DNA from: Persicaria tinctoria
Taxonomy: Eukaryota > Streptophyta > Magnoliopsida > Caryophyllales > Polygonaceae
Reading direction: 5' to 3'
Assembly: GCA_037127255.1 (NCBI GenBank)
Contig: JBANSL010000008.1
Location: 7,621,396-7,685,395 of the forward strand
Length of the DNA: 64,000 nucleotides
The notes under the pieces are model-generated. The model was not told the DNA's origin. It searched no databases and saw nothing but the letters and a program-made list of their open reading frames with translations. Positions 22,441 through 33,145 of this stretch are shown piece after piece. Positions within the stretch are counted from its first letter, which is position 1, and each line of letters starts with the position of its first letter. The position numbers were made by a program, and so were the translations under genes.

Positions 22441-25400
22441 GGGTCAATTACATATACGGTCCTCAAACTTTGCCCAATTTTTCTTATTAGTCCCTAAACT
22501 TTAACTTGTTCTATTAAGATCCCTAACCTATGGAAGTAATTGCAGCTGGACTCCCTCCGTCAATAAAACGTTAAAGCCTCCGTTAACTTGTGACATGGCA
22601 GGTGAGATGGATTATTTTTAGGTTAAATTGAAACATTCGTGCATCCAACAAGGGATTAGAAGCGAAATTTAGGGTTAGGTCTATGGAAGGGGCAAGGGCG
22701 ATCTGATGATATGGTGTCCGAAATTGGTGTTTAGTTTTGAGGATTTTGCAAGATCTATACTATCAATGGCCTGTTGAGTTGAATTTGTTTGAAATCTATT
22801 GAGTATTTGAGGATGAAGAAATTACCCAGCATTAGGAGATGGGGCAAGCATGACACGTTTTGGGAGCAACCATTGAACTGTAAGTGTGCTTATTTACAAT
22901 GAAATTTTGATTTTTAAGTATAAAAATCAGATTTTTAGAAAGCTATCACTTGTATATGACATCTAGATGGGGTGAAAGGAGTTATTGTTTATTCCAAATA
23001 AATCTCTGGGGCCGGGGTTTGAATTTGGAACCATATATATATGTTCGATCAGTTCACATTCTTTGCACTACTTGGGACCATATCACTCCATTACTAAACT
23101 AAAATTAAATGCTCCTATGCTCACATAACTCTATTTTTTTTTAAATTTATTGAATGTCGTTTGTGATACATGGTGGGCAATATATTACTGCTTTATCATT
23201 GTTCATGTCTAGAAAAGATAAAATTTTGAAATATTTTATTTGTTGTCTAAAGTGGTAGGTGTTGAGACAAAGTATTTTAATTGCTATCTAAAATATGTTG
23301 GTGGTAGGTCCTAATGATCAAGTACAACTACATGGAGATACTTTTCATACTGCTCAAGTGCAGCTGCAGGGAGAAGTTGCAATTGTTGATCAAGTGCATC
23401 TGGGTGGAGAGATTAGGACTGTTGTTAATGACATTGATTCAATTGGTAATGGTTTTATTGAATCTGGTCATTTGGATGCTACCAAAAGTGAAGATTGTCA
23501 TTCCACCGATGGTGATTTTCATTGTGAAGAGCAACTAGAATCCGAAGATTCATGTTGTGATGTTGAGTTGGTGGATGAAGACAATGAAATTCAAGGGGAT
23601 GATGAGGAGCTTAATTTCAAGATGAATGTCCCCCCAACAAGGCTGAACGGAAGTATTGAGAAGGAGAGGCTACCACTTACTGTAAATGAACAAGTGATGG
23701 GGTATTCATTTGACGTTGAGACTGACTATGAAGATTCTGATGACTATGAAAGTTTAGATGAAGGCAATGATGAGGAAAAGAAGAGGTTTCCAAAGTTCAA
23801 CATAAAAACTGATATGAAGAACCCAACCTTCAGAATAGGTATGATTTTTCCATCGATTCAAGTGCTGAAAAAAGCTATTCGAAGATATTCGATAACAACC
23901 GGGTATCAGATTAGCTTCAAGAAGAATGACTCAAAAAGGGTGAGAGTAGCTTGTAACGGTGGTTGTCCATGGCTTTTATACGCAACTCCAAATGAAGGAG
24001 GTGAAAAAGTTCAGATAAGAACATACAAAGAGCAACATACCTGCTGGAGAGGGTTGAAAAACAAGTATGCCACATATGTTTGGGTTGCTCAGGAGTATTT
24101 GGAGACAATTAGATCAAATCCCGAAATAACATTAGTAGGTTTACAAGAGCAAGTTAAGAAGGATTTTAACATTATAATTCCTACAACCAAGTTATGGAGA
24201 GCAAAGGATCTGGCCTTTAAGCTTTTAAGAGGCGATGAGAATCAACAATTCTTAAAGCTTGCTGATTATGGGGGAGAACTAAGATAATGGTTAGAATTGC
24301 AAAAAAAAGGAGCAGATGAGTAAGTGGTCTGGTAAGCTTTGCCCAAAAATTAAGAGAAAGTTGGAAAAGATAATTGATGAGTCAAGGTATTGCCTTCCAT
24401 TGTCTTCAGGTGGCACACAGTTCCAAGTAACTTGTCACATAGGCCAGTTTGTTGTTGATGTTGCAGCACACACTTGCTCTTGTAGAAAATGGCAATTGAC
24501 AGGAATCCCTTGTGCACATGCATGCTCAACTTTGGCCTACAATGGCTTCTCTATTGAGGATTTTGTGGATGATTGTTATTCTGTGTCTGTTTGCAAAGTT
24601 GTTTATCAGAATATCATCAACCCAATTCGAGGTATTGATCAGTGGGAAGACTTGCACCATAATCCCATCAAACCCCCAAACACAAATCCACCCAAGCAGG
24701 GTAGACCAAAGAAGAAAAGAAGAAGAGAGCAAGGTGAAAAAGAACCAGCTGGAAAAATGAGGAGATTTGGATCAAAGATGCATTGCACACAATGTGGTGG
24801 GAGTGGGCATAACAAAAGAGGGTGTAAAAAAGGGAGAAGCCAATCAACTCACACATCGCAAGACGCCCAGGTATGTGTAAAAATTTCAATACGAAGTTCA
24901 ATTAATTCAATCAGATTCTATGCTAATTATTTTTTGTAAAAAAGTTTAGACTGATGGAGTAGGAAGCTCAAGAGGGAGAAGGCCATCAACTCACACATCT
25001 CAGGAAGCTCATGGGACAGTACATCCACAATTGCAGCAGCTCTAATGGAAAAGAAAAAACAAGAGAAAAAAAAGGAGAGTTGAAACTGATTTAGATGAAT
25101 TAAGAAATGAAAAACAGTGGCATGAATGTCTCATTTTTTGTCTTTGCCATGAGAAAATTTGTCATCTAGTTTTAATGTACCCCTTTAGTTCTTTTTCATG
25201 TGACAGTAGGTAAACATGGCATAAGAGATTGGTTGTGCACATTGGTCTTTTGTAGTGACAATTTTATCACTTTTGTTTGTTGACATGTTATTATCAGAAA
25301 ATTGAATTTATTTACTGACTTTTTCCATTTTTATTTAATTTGTTTTGCTTCAGGTGCCTCTTATAAATGATGTAAGTTGTCATGTGTAGTAACACATGCC

Positions 25401-25556
25401 TTCTCCAGGTTTAACGGAGAGTTTAGTGTTTCATGGATGGAAGGACTACAAACACAATTGATTCAATAGTTTAGGGATCTTAATAGAACAACTGAAAGTT
25501 TAGGGATTAACAAGGAAAGTTAGGTAAAGTTTGAGGACTATTGATGTAATTGACCC
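22441..25556 (+). mobile_element. MULE DNA transposon with internal deletion
   Basis: Terminal inverted repeats of about 90 bp begin GGGTCAATTACAT and share GTCCTCAAACTTT, CCCTAAACTTT and TTCTATTAAGATCCCTAA. The 10-bp sequence ATTAATATAT flanks both sides (22431-22440, 25557-25566), a Mutator-size target duplication. It carries one MuDR-like gene that lacks its catalytic domain, so it cannot move by itself. It sits inside the long-TIR element 21821-25830. Confidence 0.9.
23295..25045 (+). pseudogene. MuDR/MULE transposase lacking the DDE catalytic domain
   Basis: The first block (23295-24287) begins MLVVGPNDQVQL, has an acidic region and then the plant MuDR N-terminal DNA-binding domain (FRIGMIFPSIQVLKKAIRRY, CNGGCPWLLYA, EQHTCWRG, LADYGGELR). 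It ends at a stop. The next block (from 24316) resumes at the part that normally follows the catalytic domain: KLCPKIKRKLEKI, the SWIM zinc finger CSCRKWQLTGIPCAH and a CCHC knuckle (CTQCGGSGHNKRGC). The roughly 200-residue DDE domain between them is absent. A likely intron, 24871-24949 (GT-AG), joins in frame to a last exon 24950-25045 ending in LQQL, which repeats an STHTSQ(D/E)A motif. TIRs and target duplication show it is a transposon gene, not a domesticated one. Confidence 0.85.
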
Positions 25557-25830
25557 ATTAATATATACATCAAGTTTTTTTTAAAATTTTTTTTAAAAAA
25601 TTTAGTCAAATATATTTTTAAATGTATTTGAGGATTTCAAGTTAAATATAAAACTTAAAATATTGCAATATCGTATATACTGTATTTGACAAAAACCTAA
25701 TAGACATAGAAACATGTGGTGATTTGAAAACAAAACTCATTTAATGGGTGGTTTTATGTAATTTTTTGTTTAACGGGTGATTAATTATAAAAGGTTATAT
25801 TTAGCAGGTGGTTTTCCGTAAATTTCTCCC

Positions 25831-26391
25831 TTTTTTTTAATCTTTTTGGTTTGATATGTGGGTGGGACCCATCTCATGTCATGGAAAGAGCGTCATACAA
25901 GACAAAACTTAAAGACAACTCATAGCCCACGCAGAGCTCAGGTCAGTGTTTGGACCAGAGACTCTCCCCCACAAGGAAACCCCCCCCGAGCCCCTCTCTC
26001 TCTCTGGGCGTCTTCTGTTTGTCCCTCGACCAGTCTCTCTCTGCGAAATCGGGGGGGAAAAGCTTGTGCTTCTTCTCTTTTCTCTCTCTCTCTCTTGGCG
26101 TTCCTTTCTCTCTGTGAGCTGTCCCTGTCTCTGAAACTGTGCTTTCCAATACCACCACAACCACCACCACCACCACCACCACAATCTCCAATCCTCGTCT
26201 TCGTCGTCGTCGTCGTTTTTTTTTATTCGTTTCGATGCTAAACTGGCTAAATTGTAGGGTTATTATGTGATTCATATCATTTTTCGTTTGGCGGCTCTTC
26301 TTTGTTTTTTCGGAGGAATTTGCAGTGGCTGGCTGCAGATTAAGAGTGGTTGAACTCGAAATTAGGGACGGGGGGAAAGGAATCAGCAATT
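25831..26391 (+). promoter_or_regulatory. Promoter and 5' leader of the MYB-CC gene
   Basis: CT-rich tracts (25990-26110), a CCA/CCACCA run (about 26150-26180) and a CGT run (about 26200-26217) precede the ATG at 26392, as often in plant 5' leaders. The right end of the long-TIR transposon is only about 560 bp upstream of the ATG, so part of the promoter may be transposon DNA. No TATA box can be fixed with confidence. Confidence 0.45.
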
Positions 26392-27937
26392 ATGTATTCG
26401 GTTATGGCGGCGGCTGGTATCGGTATGCATTCGCTAGGGCTGCAGGAAGGTAATGGAAGAGGAGGAGACGGAATTGGTGGAGGAGAAGCTTGTGTGGTGT
26501 TGACTTCTGACCCCAAGCCCCGTCTCCGTTGGACTCCTGATCTCCATGACCGATTCGTCGACGCCGTCACTCACCTCGGTGGCCCTGACAGTTTGTTTCC
26601 CTCTCTCTCTCTGCCTCCTCTTCGATTTTCATGCATTCAATTTCTAGTTGTGCAAAACGAGTATTAATTTGATTTTGTCTGGGTCAATTCGCTCAGTTAT
26701 TACTTCATTATTCATGAATTTCGGTGCATTTGGAAAGTTAGGGTTTAGTTTCACTTCCTTGGAAAGCAACTTCAAATTCCTCTTTACTTACCAAATTATT
26801 TGCAGAGGCAACACCAAAGACCATTCTAAGAACAATGGGCGTCAAGGGCCTTACTCTATATCATTTGAAGTCTCATCTTCAGGTACTCTCTTCGAAAAGT
26901 TCTTTTAAGACTTCAATTTCAATGTTGAGGTTAGTTAGAAGGAATGTGAATGTCACATACTCACATTCTGATCTTCATTGCCCTGCACATATGCAGAAAT
27001 TTCGTTTGGGGAGACAATCATGCAAGGAAGGACATGAAAACTCTAAAGATGGTAATGCTTGATGCTCCATCTTGCTGATACCTCTTTCTTTGCTTGAAAC
27101 TTTGTTCTTCTAAAGTGCCATTTCATGGATGTTTACTATTCATTATTGGTATTGTGAATTGCAGCTTCTGATGTAGCAGAAGCTCAAGAAAATGATTCTT
27201 CGTCATCTCCACCATCAAAAATGATAGCTCAGGAGTTAAATGAGTATGTGAATTGAGTTTTCTTGAGGAATTTGGTTTTGTCAAACTTGAGGTTTTATAG
27301 TGTTTTTCTGTTTGTTTATTGGCTTTGAGCAGTGGTTTACAAGTCACTGAGGCATTACGGATGCAAATGGAAGTTCAACGAAGACTGCACGAGCAATTGG
27401 AGGTCTGCTTCTTTCTACTGGGTGGTCTTTCTGCTTTACCATTTTTCGTAGTTAAGGGATTTTTTAGTTAGATTTTGTACATTGTTTATTCGACACCTAT
27501 AGGTCCAGCGTCATCTCCAGATTCAGATGGAAGCCCAAGGCAAATACTTTCAGTCAATGCTTGAGAAGGCTTTTAAAGTTCTGAATGACCACGCTGGGGC
27601 ATCGGCTGCTGGCATTGAAGCTACAAGTGAACAACTCTCAGAGCTGGCAATCAAGGCGTCTAATAACTGTAACAGGTGGGGGCTTCCCGAAACCCTGAAA
27701 ATGCCATTTCTGGCTGATCTAACCGGCAGTGAAGGAAACAGAAATGTTTGCAACATGCCAGCCCGGATCGGTGATTGTTCAGTGGATAGCTGCTTGACTT
27801 CAACTGAAAGTCCGGTTTCACAACTAGCATGTAGTGTGAAGAAGAGGCCAAGGCCGGTGTTTGGTAATGGGGAGCTAATGCCTATAGAGGGAAACATGCT
27901 AGGTTGTGAAATAGGTTGGATGACGAGTACTATGTAG
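26392..27937 (+). CDS. UNE16: MYB-CC (GARP) transcription factor, UNE16-like
   Basis: Six exons join in frame to 304 residues: 26392-26590, 26806-26882, 26997-27051, 27165-27243, 27333-27402 and 27503-27937, all with GT-AG introns. The GARP/MYB-like DNA-binding domain starts at about residue 43 (DPKPRLRWTPDLHDRFVDAV, then PKTILRTMGVKGLTLYHLKS) and contains the SHLQKFRLGRQ segment. A second conserved block, about residues 130-180, is the MYB-CC coiled coil with LRMQMEVQRRLHEQLEVQ. Members of this family include PHR1, APL and the PHL proteins, which bind DNA as dimers and act in phosphate response or vascular development. The KFRLGRQ(S)CKE...ENSKD segment and C-terminus point to the UNE16 branch, whose Arabidopsis member was named from an embryo-sac phenotype. 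The exact target genes are unknown. The start was chosen because the frame upstream has no other ATG. Confidence 0.9.
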
Positions 27938-29027
27938 GATAATTAAGCGAGAAAATGTCTCGATTCTCCCTCATCCTATTGAATTTCAGTGGAACTGTAA
28001 CATGATTATCTATCTGTATAGAAGTTTCGAACACCATATGAGTCGATTTCTATTATTGTTTCTCTGAGTTACATCTATCTTCATTTCGTTTACGGTTTAA
28101 GGTTTAATTTTTCTCCATGTTCATTGCATTAGCATAACCCGGGACAGACGGGTGCATTTTCTACGTGATTTTTTTTTTTTGCACATTGAGCTTGTCTTTG
28201 TACAATAGCAGGTCTATGAGATGTTACATGACATAGGAGAGAGATGCATATGTATTGAAAAAAGAAGAGAGGTGAAGCTTCTTCTTAAATCCATCAAAGG
28301 AAATTTCCACTTCAACCAGGAAAGAACCCAGAAACAGTATCTTTTTCTCTGTAGCTTTGTTTCTTGTTACTTTATCCAATTGCATTGCAGGTGCCTTTTC
28401 CTTCTTATTTGCCCATCTTTATGGTGCCCCATAACCTCATCTTTCTCCTTTCCATCCTCATAACTCAGAAACAATGGAGGAATCCTTTCCATATTCAACC
28501 GGTATGTTTTCTTCTCTCCTCTATTGCATCATTCGTCATACCTATTTACTTTTATAGGTGATTATATTCAATACTCTTTGTCATATGCCAAGATTACCCA
28601 AACAAACTTTCTCTGCTTTCTTAATGGATCATCTCATTTCTGATATCTGAGTCACAAAGGTTTACATGAAAAGCAATTCAGGTTAATGCAGAAATTGGCC
28701 TGTCCACTTATCTACTTGTTCAATAGGCAGATAAACCTTAATCATTTGTAAGAACCCACATAAAGGGAAATGCTTTATCACAAGGTTGATATACCATTTG
28801 TAGTTATATCTTACTTTTGGATTCTAATACTCAAATCATAGTTTATTTCCATCATGTGAAGAATCTTTTGCACCTGCAAAGTGCAAACTCATGTGACCGA
28901 TTATGCTTTATATATTAACTATCATGTTGATTGATATTTGGATGTCTTGATGCATTTATTGTCTTTGGTTAAAGGAAAATTTCATTCATGCCCAGCTTTG
29001 AGGTTGCTTACTAACAAGATTGGAGGA
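27938..29027. other. MYB-CC 3' region and 5' region of the EF-hand gene
   Basis: No independent gene is recognised. A possible extra first exon of the EF-hand gene is 28474-28501 (begins MEESFPYST, donor GTATGT), which would join in phase to an acceptor at 28973-28974 and add 27 residues before the start used here. This is a hypothesis; family length favours the shorter form. Confidence 0.3.
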
Positions 29028-29980
29028 ATGTTCTGTCGTAAAAATACCACAAACAAGTATAGGAGGTTAGATTCAAAAGTTGAACGAAAGATGATTGAAG
29101 CTAGAGAAGGAGCTTCGGGAGACAAGAACTTCAGATCCATCAACAGCCTAATTTTGAGGTTTCCTCAGTTTAAAGAGCAATTGCAGGAAATTAGAGCCAT
29201 CTTTCAGCAGTATGGTGAGTTTGTGGCGGCCACCCTTTCAAACTAATCGTCTATTACTCACCTTAAGTATGTTATTTGAGTAACTATAGAAAGACGATTC
29301 ACGTTTGTTTTCTTTCTCAGACGAGGACTGTGATGGAGTTATTGATCTTCAGGAGCTCAAGAAATGCCTACAGAAGCTGCAGTTTAATCTAACGGAGCAA
29401 GATGTTGAAGATCTTTTCCATTCATGCGACGTTAAAGGGATAGATGGAATACAGTTCAATGAGTTTGTTGTTATCCTTTGCCTTTGCCATCTCCTTACTA
29501 AATCACCCACCTCGACTGACACGGTATATTTCCACTCCCAAGGACGTAGTAGTATTTTATGCACCATTTTTATTTGATTGATTTTGTACTTGGTTTCAGG
29601 CATCCAAAACGGGATCTCTTCAGCTAGAAGCAACGTTTGATACAATGATCGAAGCCTTCATGTTTATGGACAAAAACAAAGATGGGAAGCTTAACAAAAA
29701 GGACATGGTCAAGGCTCTGAACGATACTCCATGGGAGAGATCGCCATCTCATCTCACCAGGACTCGGTTCAGTAAGCTACTATCTTCACTTCTACCTTTC
29801 ATACTATTTTCCCCCATTTCTCTGTGCCAATTTTGCCATTTCATCACTGTCGCTGTTTTTCTACCAGAGGAGATGGACAAGGATAAGAATGGAACTGTCA
29901 CCTTCCGTGAATTCCTGTTTACCCTAGTTGGCTGGCTCGGACTTGAAATGGATGAAGAAATCCCTGTCACTAGTCCTTGA
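29028..29980 (+). CDS. CML22: EF-hand calcium-binding protein, CML21/CML22-like
   Basis: Four exons (29028-29214, 29321-29523, 29600-29771, 29868-29980) join in frame to 224 residues, close to the usual size of this group. After a basic N-terminus (MFCRKNTTNKYRRLDSK) comes a first canonical EF loop DEDCDGVIDLQE (about residue 63). A second, degenerate site (CDVKGIDGIQFNEF) has lost the normal spacing of ligands. A third loop is DKNKDGKLNKKD, ending in Asp rather than Glu, and a fourth is DKDKNGTVTFRE. Such proteins sense Ca2+ and pass the signal to partners; no enzyme domain is seen. In-frame codons continue upstream to an ATG at 28938, so the start is not fully settled. An AATAAA lies near 30036, a likely poly(A) signal. 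Confidence 0.85.
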
Positions 29981-30297
29981 AAAACATAAATACACTCAAT
30001 TTACTTGTACATATACTAGATCATACACACATTGAATCAATAAAAACACTCTCTTCTTATCATGTCCTCTCCATGGATAATGCCTCTAACTGTGCTGTCC
30101 ATGTTTTCGCTCGCTAACTTCTGGAAACTAGTCTTAAGAACTTCAGCAGGATGAGAGAACAAAGAGTTGGATACAGAGACACCTCAGACACCTATTGTGC
30201 TCTCTGAACTGGACTACTCAGACAAGAAGTGATTCAAAGATGGAGAGAGTATTTACACAGACGCGAACAAGTTTATGCAGGAATGTCTGCTGGCTGT

Positions 30298-32865
30298 TCA
30301 TTGAATTCCCAGTGCTTGGATTCTTCTAGTTAATGCCAAGGAAGCAGCATTCCTTTCCCTCCATTCTTCCCCTTTCTCCTTTTGCCCCTGTATGAAGGAT
30401 GACTCGTTGCCGTCCAGTATGCTCATTATCTGCCTTATGGTTGGTCTCGACTCTGGATTGGAACGCGTGCAAGCCAGCCCGAGCTTCACCAGTCTGCTGA
30501 ACTCCTCGTGATCATACTCCCCGTCCAGCTGAGTATCCACCAGTTCCTGCATTGGCCTCTTCTTGGATTCGAATTCGTGTAATTTTCGGACAAGCAAGAC
30601 CTCGGGGCGACGGAAGTCTACTGCCATCCGTCCTGTTATGATCTCAAGCACCACCACTCCGTAGCTGTATATGTCAGCTGCAGTGTTGGCATCACCGGAC
30701 TCCATGTACTCGGGGGACATGTAGCCAAAGATCCCGCGTACTGACTTTCTCTTGTCGGTCTCGACATGATGGCCATGCTCGTTTCTCGTGAGGAACTCAG
30801 CGAGAGCAAAGCTGGTGAGCCTCGGGTTCATCTCTAGATCGAGGGCTATGGAGGCCGACGTAATGTTCCTGTGGATCACCTGCTCATCCCACTCCTCGTG
30901 CAGGTATAGAATCGCCGAAGCAAGCGATTTGATGATGCTGTATCTTTGATGCCAGTTTAGGAAGCCATGGCCATGGTGGAACAGAAGATGGCTCAGAAGT
31001 CGGGTTGCCATATAGTCATAGACAACGAGCATCTCTCCTTGCTCGGTACACCAGCCGCGAAGCTGGACCAGGTTGCGGTGGCGCAGCCTCCCGATATTGT
31101 TGAGCTCGGTTGAGAACCGGGAGCGCAGTGCAGGGCAGGTCTTCATGCCTAGCCTCTTGACGACGACATGGTATCGGTTTTCGAGGAAGCCATGGTAGGC
31201 AGTCCCGAAATCCACCTCGGCAACCATCTGGTTTTCGGAGAAGTTGTTGGTTGCTGCAATTATCTCCTGGTACGAAATTTCCCTTGCTGTTTCGACTGCA
31301 GGGAAAGGATTGAACTGGTGGCGCCTGCTGCTTGCGTTCGAAGCTTTGATCTTGCTGGTGTTTTCGCTTCCGCTTCTGTTTCCGTTTCCGTTTCCTCCGG
31401 TTTCGGCTGTGAGGAACAGAGTTTCAACCGTTGCCGTGAGGTAGATTGTGGTCTTTTTAGAGTCATTGGAGGAGGTGGTGATGGAGACTTTCGCACCCGA
31501 TTTGCTTCCGCTCGTGTTTGATCCCGACACCGATATGTACAGAGGCTGCGATTTGAAGCAGGGGAGAGCCGGCAGCTTCCCAAGCACATTCCCGGAGAGC
31601 ATCTCGACGATCCACCTCATACTAGGCCGAGATTTTGAGTCTTGGAGGGTGCAAAGTAGCCCCATATGCATCAAGACCTCCATTTCCGAAAGCCTATACG
31701 ACCCGTCAGGAAGCCGAGAATCGACTGCCTGGAGAAGGTTGCCTTCATCGGCCAACCTCCTTACCCAATCGAGCAACACAATTTGATCATCCTGATACGC
31801 TAGATCCACCGCTCGCCTACCCGAAGCGACCTCTAAAGCCACAATCCCGAAGCTGAACACGTCGGATTTCGCAGTGGCTATGTATCTTCCCTGGAAGCTC
31901 TCCGGTGGGAGGTAGCCGATTGTGCCTCCAATCCTCGTGGTCTCGGCGAGGCGGAACTGATGATTCTGCATCGAATTCGTGTTTGAATTGAAGCTAGAGC
32001 GCGACGATACCCTCTCGAACCCGTTGTGATCTTGATCGCTGTCGGTGTTGGAGTGTTCGAATCCGTGCTCGAGCCAGCGAGCCAGGCCGAAATCGCCGAG
32101 CCTGGCGTCGAAGTTGGAGTCGAGCATCACGTTGCTCGCCTTGACGTCGCGGTGGATGATCTGCGTCTCCAGCTGCTCGTGCAGGTAGAAAAGCGCGGCG
32201 GCCAGGCCGCGTACGATCTTCTTGCGGCGGTCCCAGTCGAGCGCGGGCCCCGCCGCCGTGCTCACGTGCTTACCGCTCTTCAGATTCCGCGCCGATGAGG
32301 CCCCGAAGAGGAGCCGATCGAGGCTCCGGTTGGGCATGTAATCGTACACGAGGAGGAGCTGGTCCTCGTGGACGCACCACCCCCGCAACCGGACGAGATT
32401 CCGGTGGCGGAGGTGGGCCACGGCGACCAGCTCCGCCGCGAAAGTCCTCTCGAAACTCTCGCCCCTCTCGTTCAAACACTTAACCGCCACCACGGAGCCG
32501 TCGCTCGGCAAAACCGCCCTATAAACGCTCCCAAATCCGCCGCTCCCGAGCAGCTCCTTGGGGCAGAAGCCCTTGGAGCCGATGTAAAGCTCAGCATAGC
32601 TAAAAATCCTCGGGGCGTTGGTTTCGCCGCCGCTGGCCCGCCGGGAGAGCCGCATCCCCGGCGCATCTTCGAACGCGCCGCTGCTCGGGGCCCTATCCAG
32701 GCGGCCGCCACAGAGCGGCCTCAGCAGCTTGTTGAGCAATTCAAGAATGTGATCATGGCAACTCCGGCTCGATTTCGAAATCGGATGAGGTTTCTTGGGG
32801 AGGGATTTGGAGAGGTCGGTTTGGGAGTCGGCCGGGAGGACATAGCAGAGGCGGTTGAGGGGCAT
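30298..32865 (-). CDS. LECRKS2: Receptor-like protein kinase S.2-type tandem kinase (active kinase plus pseudokinase)
   Basis: A single exon encodes 855 residues, about the size of Arabidopsis receptor-like kinase S.2 (At2g32800). The first kinase domain (about residues 100-425) is complete: glycine loop GSGGFG (107-112), VAVK lysine 129, HRD 238-240, DFG 258-260 and a GTIGYLPPE activation-segment end. After a Ser/Gly/Asn-rich linker comes a second kinase domain (about 535-840) in which the lysine remains (VVVK, 570). HRD is HRN (665-667), the catalytic-loop Asn is Ser, and DFG is SFA (685-687), so it should be inactive. No signal peptide or membrane segment is visible, so despite the name it is probably cytoplasmic. 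It is related to lectin receptor kinases but has no lectin domain. Pathway unknown. A MULE-type MITE begins about 280 bp upstream. Confidence 0.9.
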   Translation of the reverse strand: MPLNRLCYVLPADSQTDLSKSLPKKPHPISKSSRSCHDHILELLNKLLRPLCGGRLDRAPSSGAFEDAPGMRLSRRASGGETNAPRIFSYAELYIGSKGFCPKELLGSGGFGSVYRAVLPSDGSVVAVKCLNERGESFERTFAAELVAVAHLRHRNLVRLRGWCVHEDQLLLVYDYMPNRSLDRLLFGASSARNLKSGKHVSTAAGPALDWDRRKKIVRGLAAALFYLHEQLETQIIHRDVKASNVMLDSNFDARLGDFGLARWLEHGFEHSNTDSDQDHNGFERVSSRSSFNSNTNSMQNHQFRLAETTRIGGTIGYLPPESFQGRYIATAKSDVFSFGIVALEVASGRRAVDLAYQDDQIVLLDWVRRLADEGNLLQAVDSRLPDGSYRLSEMEVLMHMGLLCTLQDSKSRPSMRWIVEMLSGNVLGKLPALPCFKSQPLYISVSGSNTSGSKSGAKVSITTSSNDSKKTTIYLTATVETLFLTAETGGNGNGNRSGSENTSKIKASNASSRRHQFNPFPAVETAREISYQEIIAATNNFSENQMVAEVDFGTAYHGFLENRYHVVVKRLGMKTCPALRSRFSTELNNIGRLRHRNLVQLRGWCTEQGEMLVVYDYMATRLLSHLLFHHGHGFLNWHQRYSIIKSLASAILYLHEEWDEQVIHRNITSASIALDLEMNPRLTSFALAEFLTRNEHGHHVETDKRKSVRGIFGYMSPEYMESGDANTAADIYSYGVVVLEIITGRMAVDFRRPEVLLVRKLHEFESKKRPMQELVDTQLDGEYDHEEFSRLVKLGLACTRSNPESRPTIRQIMSILDGNESSFIQGQKEKGEEWRERNAASLALTRRIQALGIQ

Positions 32866-33145
32866 TGTGCGGTGGTTGGGGGAGGCTATAGGGAGGGCAT
32901 TAGGAAGAAGTTAAGCAAATGGGTGGGGGGTTGAAGATGGAGGAAGTGACATGTCATCGTCTATATAAAAAGGGATAGAAAGGGAGGCAATGAGGGTATG
33001 AATGGAGGGTTTGATTAGGAGAGGAAGGTGGATTTATTCAACGTTGGGCAGGTTTAGGATGTTGAATTATTTGGGGTTTGCTTTTTATTTTTATTTTTTC
33101 ATATATGTAGCCTTTCCCGCCACCAATCCGCCCCATTAATAATTT

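Larger units (their letters stand above)
21821..25830. mobile_element. Long-TIR MULE-like MITE, host of a nested MULE
   Basis: The left end (GGGGAAATTTAC, then AAACCAC, CACTTAACCACCCG and AAACCACCCATTAAATGGG) is mirrored at the right end (CATTTAATGGGTGGTTTTA, then GGTGGTTTTCCGTAAATTT). Each arm is over 100 bp and contains two direct copies of an 'AATTACA(T/G)AAAACCACCC' unit. The interior is AT-rich and non-coding apart from the inserted MULE at 22441-25556. Related copies are at 33146-33819 and 44428-44536. No clean target duplication is visible at this copy, so its limits are good to a few bases only. Confidence 0.7.

Noticed and set aside
23295..25045. Possible domesticated transposase gene (FHY3/FAR1 or MUSTANG type)
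   Set aside because: Clear TIRs and a 10-bp target duplication surround it and the catalytic domain is missing, so it is a defective transposon.
30298..32865. A membrane-spanning receptor
   Set aside because: No signal peptide, extracellular domain or hydrophobic membrane segment is present, despite the family name.
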